NCBI GenBank assembly: GCA_043820985.1
Contig: JBDRDH010000117.1
Coordinates: 21,179 to 85,178, forward strand
Length of the DNA stretch: 64,000 nt
Reading direction: 5' to 3'
Origin: JAAYXS01 sp043820985
GTDB taxonomy: Bacteria > Planctomycetota > Phycisphaerae > UBA1845 > Fen-1342
Every line of letters starts with the position of its first letter. The stretch's first letter is position 1. The translations under genes and the position numbers were made by a program. The notes beneath the pieces were generated by a model that saw only the letters and a list, made by a program, of their open reading frames with translations, was not told the DNA's origin and did not search any database. Shown here one piece after another: positions 50,501-58,600 of the stretch.

Positions 50501-52268
50501 GCGGTATGAGCTCGATCTGGAGTTGACGCGGCTGACCTTCCCGGGCACGGCCTTCGGGCGCGACTTCGAGGCCAAGGTGAGTTACAACGTGGCCACCAAC
50601 GCCGTCAGCGAAGACTTCACCATCACGTTCTACTTCTCGTACGACGCGAGCGTGGATGATCTGGCGGGCGACACACCGATATTCACGCAGTTCATTACTG
50701 CCGCGGATGACAAAGCCCCAGGGTCGCACACCAACATGACCTTTACGTTGAACATCCCCGTGGAGTTATTCGATCCGGACGATGGCGGCGCCAGCTTCTA
50801 TATCAAGACGCGCATCGACGATGGTCTGGTGGTTACCGAACAGAATGAGGGCAATAACGTGCTTGCCAGCCTGAACGACACGTCCGATCCGGACGCCGAT
50901 CTTGACGGCGACGGATTGACTCAACGGCAAGAGCAGATCGAGGGTTATGACATTCTCGTTGGCGTGATCCTGAACGCCCAATTCGCCCCCGAGGCTCCGG
51001 CTTTGTACCGGGCTTTGAAAACGTTTGACACTAACGCCGACTCCGACGGCGATGGCCTTGATGACCTGCTCGAACGCACGACGAATACCAATGCCACGCT
51101 GGCCGACAGCGATGGCGACGGACTGGACGATAATGAAGAGGACAATAACCCGATGAACGGCCGCGTCGACCCCGGCGAGACCGATCCGCGCAAGTGGGAC
51201 ACGGACGGCGACGGACTGAGCGACAAGGAAGAGCTGGACGGCTTCTGGGTGATGCGCTATCCGGCGGGTGCGCAATCCGGTCAATACCTGACAGAGCGGC
51301 GCAGGCACGTACAGACCGACCCGACGATTACGGATACCGACGGTGACGGTATCAATGACTTCAACGAGGTCAACACGTACGAGCCTAATACGCATCCAAC
51401 AGACGGCAGCCTGTCCAGCATCGGGCTATCGGCCATCCCGGCGCGCGTGGGGTTTGCGGTCAACAAGGCGTTCCAGGGTATCCGTACCGATCCGACCATG
51501 CGTGATACGGATGAAGACGGTATTCTCGACATCAATGACCCGGCGCCCAACATCCACCCGGCACGCTGGGGATATGACAGCAACAATGATGGCGTCTTCG
51601 ATCAAACCGATATGGACTGGCTGAAGAACCAGCTAGCCGAAGAGCAACAGAAGACCTTCCCGGCCACTATCCTCGACTTCCAGCGCCGCCTGCTCGACTT
51701 CGACCAGGACGGTGATGGCTTCCTCGAGGCCCCGGACGCCAACTCCGACGGCTTCCCGGACTTCACCCGCTTTAACGAGGCCACGCTGGAGCAGTCTTAT
51801 CGCATTGACTTCAGCAATGATGGCTCACTGCTCGATGGGTTTGACGTCGGCGGCCTGCACGAGAACGATCCCCAACTCGCCGATATCACTGACAAAGGTG
51901 AGGATGGCCGCTATGGCACCTACCGGGTCATCCGCTCGGCGGACGGTACGGAGCGCGGCGACGGCACACTGGATCTGGCGGACGACACGGCCAGTACGCC
52001 GGGCGTTGCGTCCGGCTTCCTGCTGCTGTCCGATAATTGCCCCAACCAGGCCAACCCGTTCCAGGACGATTTCGATGGCGATGGCTTGGGCGATGCGTGT
52101 GACAACGACCTGGATAATGATGGTGTCCCGAACTCGCTGGACGGGACCAGTCAGCGTCCGAATGCCGCGCCGCTGTGCGGCTTCGGCATCTTCGGGGCCA
52201 TGACGCTCAGCCTGGTCGGGCTGGCCGGGATGCGTCGTCTGAGTGGCGGTTCCCGGCGCCGGGCGTAG
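44574..52268 (+). CDS. Giant Ig-repeat surface protein with CARDB-like and Asp-rich calcium repeats
   Basis: This 2564-residue protein has a signal peptide (residues ~1-42, ending GVAPAYGQA). Sixteen Ig-like modules of about 100-110 residues follow (~43-1752), most reading VQQPTNTAADGTITPAVTV... LDAFGNFI...AITL..NPGGGTLSGT.TR..VNGVATFNDL. Next come about three CARDB-like domains (~1753-2100, with DSDDEVNNENDETDNTA and VTEQNEGNNV). An Asp-rich thrombospondin-3-like region (~2106-2520, DADLDGDGLTQRQE, DTDGDGLSDKEE, DFDGDGLGDACDNDLDNDG) should bind calcium. The C-terminus APLCGFGIFGAMTLSLVGLAG plus an Arg-rich end looks like a sorting signal. It is probably a calcium-stiffened fibre for adhesion. 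Confidence 0.9.
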   Translation: MRGNANIVRTFRHIVSVARSRPLAVPILVVLGLMLGVAPAYGQADNFLLEVDTTRPVVDQPATCTLTARDNTDTPIPFYNPAVDITVTASGHAGMVVFGGADITDNLNNTGTIANGTVFDGSGQLTFTVTYDLTGDAVTLDADDGTASSNTVDATWTADNFLLTPSATNTAAGTAITLTITARDGANAAIAGFTAPDAITVLTTTGGDGTNLSYTSLIPGFVDNGDGSATIPASTTFDGSGEVDVDVTNTLAETSTAVVFDTIVTPGQTAITWNPAAAHHLVFSVQPVSSEAGADLLPEVTIEDEFGNTVTADDRMITLSLLNAGGATLNGTTSIVTFNGVALWTAADDLNITVPATGYQLQAAHDGAPFAGSDTVDSDAFDIANGPAHHLVFSVQPVNTTAGQDLLPEVTIEDEFGNTVTDDERTITLDFAVNPGSATLLGTTSLATISGVATWTGTEGLNIETADTGYELRASHSGMGFAGSDTVDSSAFDVTADAASQLTFTVQPSNTPVNSPITPAVEVEVQDQYGNRVPGATNTIAIAIDNNPGGGSLGGTTIRAAVNGTAVFNNLAINALGTGYTLQVISGALDPETSTAFDITTGAGNKLRFSVQPSSAQAGVVIAPAVRVQIVDQYGFLVPGATDDVTLAIDSNPGGGTLSGTLTQAASGGEAIFNDLSINKVGVGYTLEATALGLTPDTSTTFNITPGDATQVRFVQQPSHTPAGVAITPPITVEVLDADENRVSTSGTAITLTIEDNPGGGMLSGTDTRNTVNGLATFNDLSINAVGNGYSLRAAAGALTQVVSNTFNITPGGAVRVEFDVQPSNTAADGTITPAVTVRVLDAQDNLVTTANNAITLAIDTNPGGGTLSGTVTRGAINGVATFNDLNINKVGTGYTLEATSAGLAPDTSDAFNITHGTEAKLRFFQQPVNTMADVVITPPVTVEILDIHDNRVTSAGNAITLSIQSNPGGGTLSGTNPQSAIAGLATFDDLSINKVGTGYTLRAQSGGLTQAVSDPFNITSSTTATNLQFVQHPTSMIAGVVIAPAITVELRDNSDNLVPLDNVAITLTLSSGTLFGTNPRLTVNGVATFNDLSIQEANTGLTLTATSAGLTPDISNPFTITHAAAAQVEFVQQPTNTAADGTITPAVSVRVLDAFGNFINTANNAITLDIANNPSSGTLSGQTTRGAVAGVATFPGLGIDKVGNGYTLEATSPGLAPDTSDSFNITPGAAAKLRFVQHPVNTTANVVITPPVTVEILDIHDNLVTSAGDAITLSIQSNPNSGTLSGTNPQSAIAGLATFDDLSIDKVGNGYTLLATSGALATHTSNPFNIAPSAATQLHIEQQPSNVVAGVFIAPPVTVKLWDASENLVPLDGVSITLVLSTGTLHGTNPRNTVGGVATFNDLWIEEANTGLTLTATSGGLTSDTSMQFDVSHAGPNQLEFVQQPTDTAADQVITPAVTVRVLDAFGNFIPTANNAITLAIDTNPSGGTLTGTVTRGATAGIATFNNLNVDIVGSGYTLEAASDGLIADTSAGFNITTGAAAAVRFVQQPTLTVAGQAITPAVTAEIVDIKGNRLDVADAITVQLQTNPGGGTLSGTLTRNCVNGLATFADLSINKTGVGYKLQAGSPSLTSAISAEFEITYGVPDHLVFQQQPTNTDTESLIFTTVAVLDVNNNLVKNAGNMITMTINNNPGGGILTGTNPRPAVNGVATFDDLNIDSVGSGYTLRAAAAGLLNIVSTPFNVTAGTNIVAANTELLSDGRLQVTYNIPGSQTVNPFKIRFGLDRGPVPDGVMDIVFGKVNATKTAPGGPYTQTLGNVRIQLDGVLRDSDRILVELDSDDEVNNENDETDNTAATTLAVDLAVESVTAEVRGADSRVSVTYQVNSPANVPEFAIRVGLDTTGDGAINDVLEEVRATGTRVAPGPHIVTIVLPTQFLTRDIDSNVVLTVVAEIDALDEVSESNESALSNIMSTSDERYELDLELTRLTFPGTAFGRDFEAKVSYNVATNAVSEDFTITFYFSYDASVDDLAGDTPIFTQFITAADDKAPGSHTNMTFTLNIPVELFDPDDGGASFYIKTRIDDGLVVTEQNEGNNVLASLNDTSDPDADLDGDGLTQRQEQIEGYDILVGVILNAQFAPEAPALYRALKTFDTNADSDGDGLDDLLERTTNTNATLADSDGDGLDDNEEDNNPMNGRVDPGETDPRKWDTDGDGLSDKEELDGFWVMRYPAGAQSGQYLTERRRHVQTDPTITDTDGDGINDFNEVNTYEPNTHPTDGSLSSIGLSAIPARVGFAVNKAFQGIRTDPTMRDTDEDGILDINDPAPNIHPARWGYDSNNDGVFDQTDMDWLKNQLAEEQQKTFPATILDFQRRLLDFDQDGDGFLEAPDANSDGFPDFTRFNEATLEQSYRIDFSNDGSLLDGFDVGGLHENDPQLADITDKGEDGRYGTYRVIRSADGTERGDGTLDLADDTASTPGVASGFLLLSDNCPNQANPFQDDFDGDGLGDACDNDLDNDGVPNSLDGTSQRPNAAPLCGFGIFGAMTLSLVGLAGMRRLSGGSRRRA
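45400..49815 (+). repeat. Tandem Ig-like coding repeats (about 14 units of ~310 bp)
   Basis: Units start near 47011, 47330, 47650, 47950, 48266, 48580, 48882, 49201 and 49510, with earlier and more diverged units upstream. A three-unit super-repeat of about 935 bp is visible: units near 47011, 47950 and 48882 share NTAADGTITPAV. Units near 47330 and 48266 share VTVEILDIHDN, and units near 47650 and 48580 share NLVPLD and lack the NPGGG loop. This suggests block duplication by recombination. Confidence 0.8.
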
Positions 52269-52339
52269 GAAACCGCTTACGAGCGGTGTCAACGGTACAG
52301 TAACAGAGTAATCGCCGATATATTGCGGCACGGTAACAA

Positions 52340-52375
52340 CAGAGGCGACCACGGCTATTGGCCCGGTCGCCTCTG
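52340..52375 (+). terminator. Terminator after the giant surface protein gene
   Basis: An 11-bp perfect stem, CAGAGGCGACC and GGTCGCCTCTG, closes a 14-base loop that could itself pair. It lies 72 bases after the stop. The following GCATTGATAAC is not U-rich. Confidence 0.55.
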
Positions 52376-52458
52376 GCATTGATAACATGGCGATTCCCGG
52401 TTGATTGGAGTACGATAAGTTGTCAGATTTAGCTCAGGCGGAAGTTGAGAGGTGTATT

Positions 52459-52755
52459 ATGAGATTGGGCCATAGAGCTGTCCTTTCGTTCCTGATAGTC
52501 GGCTTGCTGCTCTGCGGGCTGGTCCTCGGCCCGGGTTGCCGCACCGAGCAACGCTCCACGACCGTGCATGCCGACCAACCGGATGATGAGCGTGGCGGAC
52601 AGGCTGATACCATGGCGGGATCCGATGCCGAACGGGCCAAGGCCGATCTGGACCGCTATCAGCACCGTGAGAAGAACCGTCGGCCGGCGGCGCCACCCAC
52701 GCGTTCCGGAGCGCGGGCCGTCGATCAGCCCCGCAGTGGTACGCCGCGGCCTTAA
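52459..52755 (+). CDS. Small lipoprotein (98 residues)
   Basis: MRLGHRAVLSFLIVGLLLCGLVLGPGC is a lipoprotein signal with Cys after GPG, and GAGAGG lies seven bases before the ATG. The mature part is short, charged and probably disordered (DDERGGQADTMAGSDAERAK, REKNRRPAAPPTRSG). An in-frame start at 52405 exists but leaves the signal internal. It may share a transcript with the following gene, 99 bases away. Unknown function. Confidence 0.65.
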   Translation: MRLGHRAVLSFLIVGLLLCGLVLGPGCRTEQRSTTVHADQPDDERGGQADTMAGSDAERAKADLDRYQHREKNRRPAAPPTRSGARAVDQPRSGTPRP

Positions 52756-52854
52756 CTGCCGGATGTCATGCTGAACGGTCGTTGCAGGATATTGTTCCCC
52801 GCGCTACTCCGTCCAGCCATGCGTCCGGGGTAGTTACGCCGATCGGATCTGGGG

Positions 52855-54807
52855 ATGATGCACATCCGTATACACGTGTTTCTGCTCCTGTTCGTCCTGG
52901 GCTTCGGCCTGGATAGCTCGCCAGCCGCCGCGCAGCCGCCGGCGGGCACCACGGACACTCTCCCGCCATATAAAAATGTGGATCAGGTGAAAGAACTTGA
53001 CGATTACCTGGAGAAATTTCGTACCGCTGATCCGCCTTCGCCGTTGGAATTGAAAGAGTTCAGTCGCCTGCTTGGTGAGCCGTTCGACCAGATTGTCTGG
53101 CTCATAGCTCGCATGCGTAATCTGCCAGAGGGCCAGGCGGAAGTACTCCGCGGATTAATCGAACAGCGCCTTGAGAAATGGATCGGACTTCGCGTCGCCG
53201 AGATGGATACGCTACGGTCATTCCTGCAACCGGTGGTTGAAGTCGTGCCAATAGCCCAGGTCATTGATCACCAGGAACTGGTCAGGCGTCTACCGGGCGA
53301 AACCGAACTAACATCCCTGGAAGCTCCTGACCAGTTCAAACTACTGGCGCGTGGTGTCCCGGCTGAGGCACTCGGAGTTGGGCGGCGGGAGCCCTGGGAT
53401 CAACCTCGGCGGGTGTTGATGGAATTAGGCCAGGGCAGCAGTGGTAGCTTGCCGCCCATGTGGGAACTGCTGGAATTGGACCGCGAGCTACGCGAAAAAC
53501 GTGTCGCGACGCTACAAAATCCACCCGATACCAACACTCGCGCTACTTTTGACATCGCGGCGGCATTGCTAGGACGGGCCATGGGCCTGGATGGCGCGAC
53601 ACGCGGCGTACCAAATGAAGATAATGCCAGTTACTGGCAAACTATGGCCGATCAACTGGAAGCGGAGGACACGGCACTCTGGCAATGGGCGGCGGCGGCC
53701 AGGATCCTGCAGGCGGCCAACTCAACCACGGCCGGTGATGCCATACAAAAGGCGACCGAGCAGCTTGGCAAGGCCCAGGCGGTTGCCACGCTCGATCTCG
53801 AGCAACGCCAGCGGGCTAATTCGCTGAATAGCCTGGAGAGCTGGATAGCTAAGCTGAACACCTCCGGTGGCAGTACCGTTATCGAGGGCGAACTGCCATT
53901 GGGACCTAACTTCCGTCGTGCGGCCACCAGTGCACGGCAGGGCGATGAACAGCAGGTTGAATCCCTCTGGGCGCGGGCGAAAACCGATCCAGATGCCCTC
54001 GATCGTGCGTTTCAGGCCATGCAAAGAGCCAAAAGCAGCTCGGTTCCAGGCATCCCTGATGATGCTATTCAACCGGTCACCCTGAATGAGATGAGAAGCT
54101 GGTTCTCAATAGCCCCCCAAGACTACCCGGATATCCATCTCTTCCTGGAGGTGCTGGAAACTAGCCGGGGCACTTATGCTGTGATGCTGCGTTCCAGTAC
54201 AGGAACCACAAACCCGGTCGATACCTGGATGACGAAAGCTCTGGGTCCGGCATCGCTCTCCGAAGTGCTCCGGGAGGCCATGGGTGCGGGGGCAAACTTT
54301 GGCGATGGTCGTATTTTATACGCGCCGGATGGTACCGGGCGCACACCGGCCGGATTGAAGGAAGCCGAAGGTGCGCTGCTGGAAGGTGTTCGTCATAGTT
54401 GGACCCAAGGGAAACTCAGAGAACGTCCGAGTTGGCTGGTCTACCTGCCTTCAGCCGCGGTCTTCAAAGCGCGCGGCGCCTGGACTGATGATCGGGCTCT
54501 GCGGTTGTGGGCTCAGCAGGCGGCGGCCGCGACACCGGCTGACCAGGGTGTCATTGGATTTGCTCGTCTGCAGACCAGCGATCGTGGGCCAGCCTTGTTA
54601 CCTGCACCAGGTGAAGGTCGACCCGCGAAAATGATGATGATCCGTGTCGGTAGTACATTTAAGCGCTTTAAGGAAATCGCCTATTCGGGCCAGCCAGCTA
54701 TCGACAGTCTGATGAAAGCCAAAAATGATCCCAACGTAACCGACGGCCGTGAATCCACTGCCGGCGTGATCCTGCTGACAATATCCGAGTCCAATGCGGG
54801 CGGTTAA
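52855..54807 (+). CDS. Exported protein of unknown function (650 residues)
   Basis: A signal peptide (IRIHVFLLLFVLGFGLDSSPAAAQ) is followed by a mostly helical protein. Notable segments are VKELDDYLEKFRTADPPSPLE, RRVLMELGQGSSGSLPPMWE, IQKATEQLGKAQAVATLDLE, PLGPNFRRAATSARQGDEQQ and PSWLVYLPSAAVFKARGAWT. No catalytic motif or known family was recognised. It has Ala/Gln-rich helices and one Cys-free mature sequence. GGGG just before the tandem ATGs (52855, 52858) may act as ribosome site. It ends the plus-strand run that began at 31978. Confidence 0.75.
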   Translation: MMHIRIHVFLLLFVLGFGLDSSPAAAQPPAGTTDTLPPYKNVDQVKELDDYLEKFRTADPPSPLELKEFSRLLGEPFDQIVWLIARMRNLPEGQAEVLRGLIEQRLEKWIGLRVAEMDTLRSFLQPVVEVVPIAQVIDHQELVRRLPGETELTSLEAPDQFKLLARGVPAEALGVGRREPWDQPRRVLMELGQGSSGSLPPMWELLELDRELREKRVATLQNPPDTNTRATFDIAAALLGRAMGLDGATRGVPNEDNASYWQTMADQLEAEDTALWQWAAAARILQAANSTTAGDAIQKATEQLGKAQAVATLDLEQRQRANSLNSLESWIAKLNTSGGSTVIEGELPLGPNFRRAATSARQGDEQQVESLWARAKTDPDALDRAFQAMQRAKSSSVPGIPDDAIQPVTLNEMRSWFSIAPQDYPDIHLFLEVLETSRGTYAVMLRSSTGTTNPVDTWMTKALGPASLSEVLREAMGAGANFGDGRILYAPDGTGRTPAGLKEAEGALLEGVRHSWTQGKLRERPSWLVYLPSAAVFKARGAWTDDRALRLWAQQAAAATPADQGVIGFARLQTSDRGPALLPAPGEGRPAKMMMIRVGSTFKRFKEIAYSGQPAIDSLMKAKNDPNVTDGRESTAGVILLTISESNAGG

Positions 54808-54901
54808 AGCCGACTATTCCCAACTGTGACTGGCCGTTCAGGCTCAGCCATTGCTGCCGGTGCATAGCTGCGGGGTCATCCACTGGCGAGTATTAGAGAA
54901 A

Positions 54902-54929
54902 GGGGCCGCTCCCGGGTGGGAGCGGCCCC
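54902..54929 (-). terminator. Strong terminator of the PEP-CTERM gene at 54962
   Basis: A 12-bp perfect GC-rich stem (GGGGCCGCTCCC and GGGAGCGGCCCC, loop GGGT) lies 33 bases beyond the stop on the minus strand and is followed there by TTTCTCT. The exported gene ending at 54807 reads into it from the other side, so it may work in both directions. Confidence 0.75.
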
Positions 54930-54961
54930 CTGAGGGCTAATTATTGTTCAACCGGCCGCGC

Positions 54962-55501
54962 TTAGCGACGACGGATGAGCAATCCGGCCACAGCCAACAG
55001 CACCAGGGCCGCGGGCTCCGGAATGACGCACAAATCACCAGCAACGTAATTCACCGTCGCGAATCCGGTCGGATCGAGCGCAAAGCCCTCCGTCGGATCG
55101 GTCGGGTAATCGTCACTCATGAAAAGACCAGTCACTCCGAGATCCAGGCCCAGGAAGTCAATCGTGGCCAATACGACGCCGGTACCCCAGACATTGCCGG
55201 GTTGCGGTACCAGGCCGCCCAATAGGTCGCCATCCGGGTTACCCACGATCGCGTCGAACATTGGCCCGATCGAGTTGAGGGTCCACGAGGCGATCGACGG
55301 ATCGTCGAGCGTCAGGTCAAGACCCCAGCCCAGAATGGCGTCATCCTCGGGGATATCAGCGACGATATCCACCGCCACCGTACCTCCAACCGTGGTCCAC
55401 GAGTGTTCCGGGTTGAAGCTCACGGTGATATCCGCGGAGGCGCCCAGGGCGAAGACGCCTACCGCGAAGATAGCACAAAACAGACTACACTTTCGAAGCA
55501 T
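54962..55501 (-). CDS. PEP-CTERM exported protein, cohesin-like domain
   Basis: This 179-residue protein has a signal peptide (MLRKCSLFCAIFAVGVFALGASAD). A single beta-sandwich follows, starting ITVSFNPEHSWTTVGGTVAV and VDIVADIPEDDAILGWGLDL. It is similar in style to cohesin-like or 'WTTVGGTVAVDIVADI' modules of planctomycete PEP-CTERM proteins. It ends VIPEPAALVLLAVAGLLIRRR: a PEP motif, a hydrophobic stretch and Arg residues, the exosortase signal. GGAGGAG lies nine bases before the ATG. If the cohesin-like call is right, the dockerin-tailed proteins of this genome could be partners, which is only a hypothesis. Confidence 0.85.
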   Translation of the reverse strand: MLRKCSLFCAIFAVGVFALGASADITVSFNPEHSWTTVGGTVAVDIVADIPEDDAILGWGLDLTLDDPSIASWTLNSIGPMFDAIVGNPDGDLLGGLVPQPGNVWGTGVVLATIDFLGLDLGVTGLFMSDDYPTDPTEGFALDPTGFATVNYVAGDLCVIPEPAALVLLAVAGLLIRRR

Positions 55502-55542
55502 CTTTCATTCTCCTCCATCCAAAGAGGTTCAGTTCCAGTTAC

Positions 55543-55551
55543 ATCATAACA
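55543..55551 (-). promoter_or_regulatory. Extended -10 promoter of the PEP-CTERM gene
   Basis: On the minus strand TGT followed by TATGAT forms an extended -10 element (TGn plus a 5/6 match). Its leader to the ATG at 55501 would be about 35 bases. Confidence 0.4.
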
Positions 55552-55601
55552 ACTCTCTATTGCAATCGACTGATTGTCGTGTTGCGCGAGCAGACGGGCC
55601 G

Positions 55602-55634
55602 GGATGTCCGTCGGCAGGTAACCGACGGACATCC
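55602..55634 (-). terminator. Terminator of the GEVED/dockerin-like gene
   Basis: A 13-bp perfect stem (GGATGTCCGTCGG and CCGACGGACATCC, 7-base loop) lies 19 bases after the stop at 55653. It has no U-tract. Confidence 0.65.
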
Positions 55635-55652
55635 ACATAACCCGGTTTTACA

Positions 55653-58600
55653 TTAGGGCATCATGCCGGTGCCAAGGCTCGGCCGGCGATTCATGCCACT
55701 CGGGCCATCTTGTGATGGAATCGGCAGCGGTGAACCCGGGTTGCACGCGCGGTACGCCGCAACCCAAGCCTGGTAATCAGCCAGACCGACACATCCGTCT
55801 TCGTCGATGTCGGCCGCAGCCAGGTACGCGGGGTCGCCCGAGCAGGAACCAAACGCTGCCAGGAACATCGCGTAGTCGTCGCCGTCGATGGCGCAGTCGA
55901 AGTTGAAGTCACCGAACATCGAGATGGTCAGGATGCCGCTCCCACTGTTGCTGCTGTAGCCACCGACCTCGATCAGGTAGTCGTTGCCGGCCACCATCGA
56001 GACCAGGGCCGACGACTGCAGGCCCGGGCAGCCCGGACCACTGTCGTCGTTGCACACGATCTGACGAGCAGGCAGGCCGGTGCCGCAATCGCAGCTGTTG
56101 TATACGGCCAGCTTCGTGTCGAACGAGCTGCCGCACAGGCTGATCAACACGTCGGTCGTGCATGTGGCCGTGTAGCAGTACCAGATGTTCTTACTGGTCA
56201 TGCACGTGCCGTCACCGTCGTGGGTGGCCAGCGTCGTGTTCCACGGCAGCGCGTCGACGTTGCAGATCGGCAGCGCATCGGCGCAATCGTCGTTGCCCGG
56301 CGGGCAGGAGGTCGTGGCACAGTTGGTGCCCGCACCCATGTAGTTACCGCCGGCCGCGGCGCAGTCGAGCGCCGACAGATCCGCGCACGACTGATCCGGG
56401 AAGCAGCAGGCGCCCAGAGGCTCGCCGCACGGCGGGGTCAGGTCGGCACATAGCGTGTCGGCCGCGAAGCGCAGCGGGGCCATGCAGTCGAGCTGCTCGA
56501 CGTTGTCGGTGCAGAGGCCCGTGGCATCGTCGCAGCAGGAACCATAGGTCGGGACGTATTCGCCCACGATCACGGTGTAGTCCTCGGCCTCACCCCAGAT
56601 GTAACTCTCGCAGGGGTCCGTGGTCCACGTGGAGTAGCGCTCGATGACACGCATACGCGTGGCGCCATCCAGCGCGCTGACCGGGATCGTGATGTTCGCA
56701 CTGACCGTCACCGGCGTGCCCGGCGTTATCACGGCGGAACCGATCTGGTACGACGTCTCGAGCACGCCGTTGCGGTCGAAGTCGAACCAGGCTGTCACGT
56801 ACTGGGTATAGCCGCCGGTCCCGTCGAAGGACACCGACATGGTGTACGTCGCACCGTTCTCGACGGTCGTCGAGATATCGGTGTAGTCGCCGTAGGCGCA
56901 CGGCACGCCTTCGTTCGCCGTGTTGTTGTTGATGGTGTTGAACGTGACGTTCGTGATCCAGTCGTCAGGACTGGGCGCGTCAGAGTAGCACGGCGTGCAA
57001 TATTCCACCGTGCCGCAAGGCGGGGTCAGATCAACACACAGCGTGTCGGCCGCGAAGCGCAGCGGGGCCATGCAGTCGAGCTGCTCGACACCTTCGGTGC
57101 AGATGCCGGTGCTGTCGTCGCAGCAGGCACCGTAGGTCGGCACGTAGTCGCCCACCATCACGGTGTAATCCTCGACCTCACCATAGGACGCGTTGCCGCA
57201 AGGACCTGCGCTGCCAGTCCACTCGATGCGGATACGCATCTGCGTGGAACCTATTGTGGCATCCACTGGCACGTTAATGGTGCCCGTGAATTGAGCACCC
57301 GGGCCGTCGCTGACGAGCAGATATTGCTCGGTGGCGGTGTCGAACACGAAGTCCTGGTTCCAGTCAACCCAGACCGTAACGTGATCGCTTGTGTACGGGA
57401 CCGGGTTGAGCACCGTTATGGCGTAACCGACGCCGGGCGCCATAACCGTAGACTGGGCGGTCCAATCCTGATACCCACCCGGGCCACAGCCGGTGCCGGC
57501 GTTGTTGATGGTGCCGACCACCACCGTGTCGATATACTCATCGCAAGTGTTGCTTCCGGCGTCGCAGTAGAACGGCGTGCACGGGTTCGGATCGCAACCT
57601 GCGCCTTCACCCATCCACATACCGCTCACGCCAACGCACTGTTCCTCGGTTTGGTCGGGCACGCATTCGCCACTCGGCATGCAACAGGCACCAGTCGGAA
57701 TGTAACACGTCTCGCACGTCAGTGTGATGACGTAGTCGTTGTTGCTGTCGCACGGCAGGTCGCCCCAACTGGACGGACCGACGAAGAAGTAGTAGGTGCC
57801 GGGCGGCATACATGCGGTCGTAATGCTGACCTCCTGACACTCGCCACCGATGGTGTACACTTCGAAGTAGCCAGTGACGTTGGCACAGCCCGGCAGACCA
57901 GGAACGGTCTGCTCGATCTGCCCGATCAACAACCCGAGTGTGCCCAGCTCGCCCTCACCCGTGAGGGTGAAGATCGTCGACTCGGCGACCGTGATCTCGT
58001 ACCAATCTGTGTCACGGGTAGAGGTGTTGGCCCAGGCAGTGCCGCAGACCGGCACGCCGCACACGATCGGCTCGAAGGCCGGGACGGTCATGTTGCAGCC
58101 GCCGTTGGTGTCAGAGCCGCAGGGCTCACCCTCGGCAATGCCACCAGCCGGACACGGCACGATGCACGGGCACTGGTCGCAGGTGCTATAGGCACCCAGC
58201 CACAAGCCGGTGCAATCCGCCTCCGGCAGGAGTTCGCAGGTGCCGTCATCGTAGCAGCAGGCACCCACGCAGGGGTTCGGGTCGCAAGGGACGTCGTCGC
58301 CCTGATAGACACCACCCATGGCGTCACAATCGCCGATGAGGCCGAAGGTGCAAGTCGCGCCGACACAGCAGGCGCCGTAGACCAGGCCGCAAGGCGGATT
58401 CAGGTCGGCACACAGTGTGTTAGCCGCGAAGCGCAGCGGCGGCAGGCAGCTAAGCTGCTCGACGTCATCGGTACAGATGCTGGTGGCATCGTCGCAGCAA
58501 GCGCCGTAGGTTTCGACGTACTCGCCAGTCAGGCAGAAGGCGAAGTCGAAAGCGCTGGCGGGGTCACCGCAAACGAGTGTGTTCAGGTTCGCACCACCAC

